DNA of 64,000 nt. Origin: Chloroflexota bacterium. Lineage in GTDB: Bacteria > Chloroflexota > Dehalococcoidia > Bin125. The translations under genes and the position numbers were made by a program. This document shows positions 62,928 through 64,000 of this stretch, piece after piece. Where the stretch lies: NCBI GenBank assembly GCA_026707145.1, contig JAPOXK010000027.1, forward strand, positions 124,001-188,000, in the 5' to 3' direction. Each line of letters opens with the position of its first letter. Position 1 is the stretch's first letter. The notes beneath the pieces are model-generated. The model was given only the letters and a program-made list of their open reading frames with translations, was not told the DNA's origin and did no database searches.

Positions 62928-64000
62928 GCGCGCACAAGCCCGCGCCGGACGGGCCGCCGCCCGCCCCTTCTCGGCCGGGGCGGCTGGGCCTGCTCGCTTG
63001 GATCTTCCACACGACCGCCCGCTCCGAAGCGCCGGTGGACGGTCCTCTCTTTCGTAACGATCGCTTCGTCTCGCTGTGGGCCGCTCAGGGTATCGCTCAG
63101 ACCACCAACACGGCGCTGCAGTTCGTTCTCCTCATCCTGATCGTCGAAAAAACCGGCAGCAGCTTGGCGGGTTCCGGCCTGATCATCGCTCTCGCCGCCC
63201 CGCCCGTCGTTTTCGGCTTGGTCTCCGGCGTCCTCGTGGACCGGTGGAACAAGCGCACGGTCATGATCATCACCAACGCCTTGCGTGCCGCGCTGACCGT
63301 GCTCCTTCTCTTCGCCGACAATTCCCTCCTCGCCATCTACGCCATCACTTTCCTGACCGCGACCATGGGTCAGTTCTTTCTTCCGGCGGCCACCGCCGCC
63401 GTGCCCAGCTTCGTGGCTCGCCGCCAATTGCTCGCCGCCAACTCGGCCTTCATCGTCACGCTCACCTTCTCCCAACTGGTCGGCATGGTCTTCCTGGCCC
63501 CGGTGATGCTCAAAGCGCTCGGCTTCGACGGCTCCTATATCCTCGCCGCCGCCCTCATCCTGCTCACCGTTCCCCTGATCGGTCGTCTGCCCGGTCTCCC
63601 CTCCCTCGGCGATTACGCCAGCGAAACCTGGCGCGACCGCCTCGCGACCGTCCCCCGCGAGCTCACCGCTGCCTGGCACGCCGTCCGCTCCGATCGCCTC
63701 ACCACCCTCGCGCTCATCCAACTTGCCAGTGGCGGCATGCTGCTCTTCCTCTTCGCTCTCCTCGTGCCGCGCTTCGTCCAAGAGATCCTGGCGATCGACG
63801 CCGACAACTCCGTCTTCATCTTCTGGCCCACCGGCATCGGCGCCCTGCTCGCGTTGCGCATGCTTCCCTGGCTGGGCCGCCGCTTCACCGGCAACGGCAT
63901 CGTCACGGTCGCGCTCTTCGGCCTCACCGTGGTCATCGCGGCCATGGGCGGCATCAACTTCTTCGTCGACTTCCTGCAAGACCGGCAACCCTTCGGCCTC
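62924..64000 (+). CDS. MFS transporter (EntS/MFS_3-like), 3' partial
   Basis: Starts at GTG 62924 overlapping the previous stop and runs open to the window end (359 codons, no stop). After a Pro-rich start it has FRNDRFVSLWAAQGIAQTTNTALQF, FGLVSGVLVDRWNKRTVMIITNALRAALTVLLL and FFLPAATAAVPSF, the same family as the preceding gene. The two may work as a pair or be recent duplicates, although identity looks low outside the motifs. The N-terminal Pro/Ala leader is about 45 residues long. Confidence 0.85.
   Translation, partial: MSAHKPAPDGPPPAPSRPGRLGLLAWIFHTTARSEAPVDGPLFRNDRFVSLWAAQGIAQTTNTALQFVLLILIVEKTGSSLAGSGLIIALAAPPVVFGLVSGVLVDRWNKRTVMIITNALRAALTVLLLFADNSLLAIYAITFLTATMGQFFLPAATAAVPSFVARRQLLAANSAFIVTLTFSQLVGMVFLAPVMLKALGFDGSYILAAALILLTVPLIGRLPGLPSLGDYASETWRDRLATVPRELTAAWHAVRSDRLTTLALIQLASGGMLLFLFALLVPRFVQEILAIDADNSVFIFWPTGIGALLALRMLPWLGRRFTGNGIVTVALFGLTVVIAAMGGINFFVDFLQDRQPFGL

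Overview
The window is a GC-rich chromosomal segment of a bacterium, most likely from the Chloroflexota (SAR202/Dehalococcoidia-like or a relative). That placement is an inference from three things: strong C/G preference in third codon positions, many flavin- and CoA-dependent catabolic genes (CaiB, SDR, enoyl-CoA hydratase, acyl-CoA dehydrogenase, ETF), and an HspR/HAIR heat-shock circuit. No rRNA, tRNA, CRISPR array, insertion sequence or prophage was seen. Both ends cut through genes: an OYE-type flavoenzyme on the left and an MFS transporter on the right.

Layout. 0-10.7 kb: OYE/FAD oxidoreductase, DMT and MFS transporters, a fused double CaiB CoA-transferase, a DUF1801 protein, a broken BtuF-like binding protein, two-piece methylmalonyl-CoA mutase and RidA. 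10.7-18.5 kb: DUF503, ScpB, a small putative zinc protein behind a LexA-box-like promoter, glycerate kinase, a minimal zincin, a class B PBP, a lipoprotein, and a DsbA/FrnE-family oxidoreductase whose CPWC motif is interrupted by an in-frame TGA (candidate selenocysteine). 18.7-22.6 kb: an SbcD/YhaO-like nuclease and SbcC/YhaN-like ATPase pair with different codon usage. 22.7-27.3 kb: a heat-shock locus (dnaJ-hspR-clp, divergent from hsp20, HAIR operator between them). 27.4-33 kb: 2H-like protein, cysteine synthase, cytidylate-kinase-like protein, RimI, RuvB (candidate LexA box and a leaderless promoter), YqeK and HIT.

33-51 kb: two small membrane proteins; acyl-CoA dehydrogenase; three tandem SDRs; ClpS; a fourth SDR; penicillin acylase; three enoyl-CoA hydratase homologues with a paralogous pair of small proteins between two of them; acyl-CoA synthetase; a membrane cytochrome b/Fe-S CCG oxidoreductase; and EtfBA. 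Together these read as activation and beta-oxidation-type breakdown of carboxylic acids. Electrons would pass from acyl-CoA dehydrogenases to ETF and then, through the membrane protein, to menaquinone. 51-64 kb: DinB-like protein, CoaE, a CbbQ-type AAA+ ATPase with a CbbO-type VWA partner and a phosphoesterase between them, MBL hydrolase, CinA, ComB-like phosphatase, PyrF and two MFS transporters.

The strongest item for follow-up is the candidate selenoprotein at 17843-18496. After it come the YhaNO-like island, the CbbQO module without an evident target, and the two LexA-box-like promoters.
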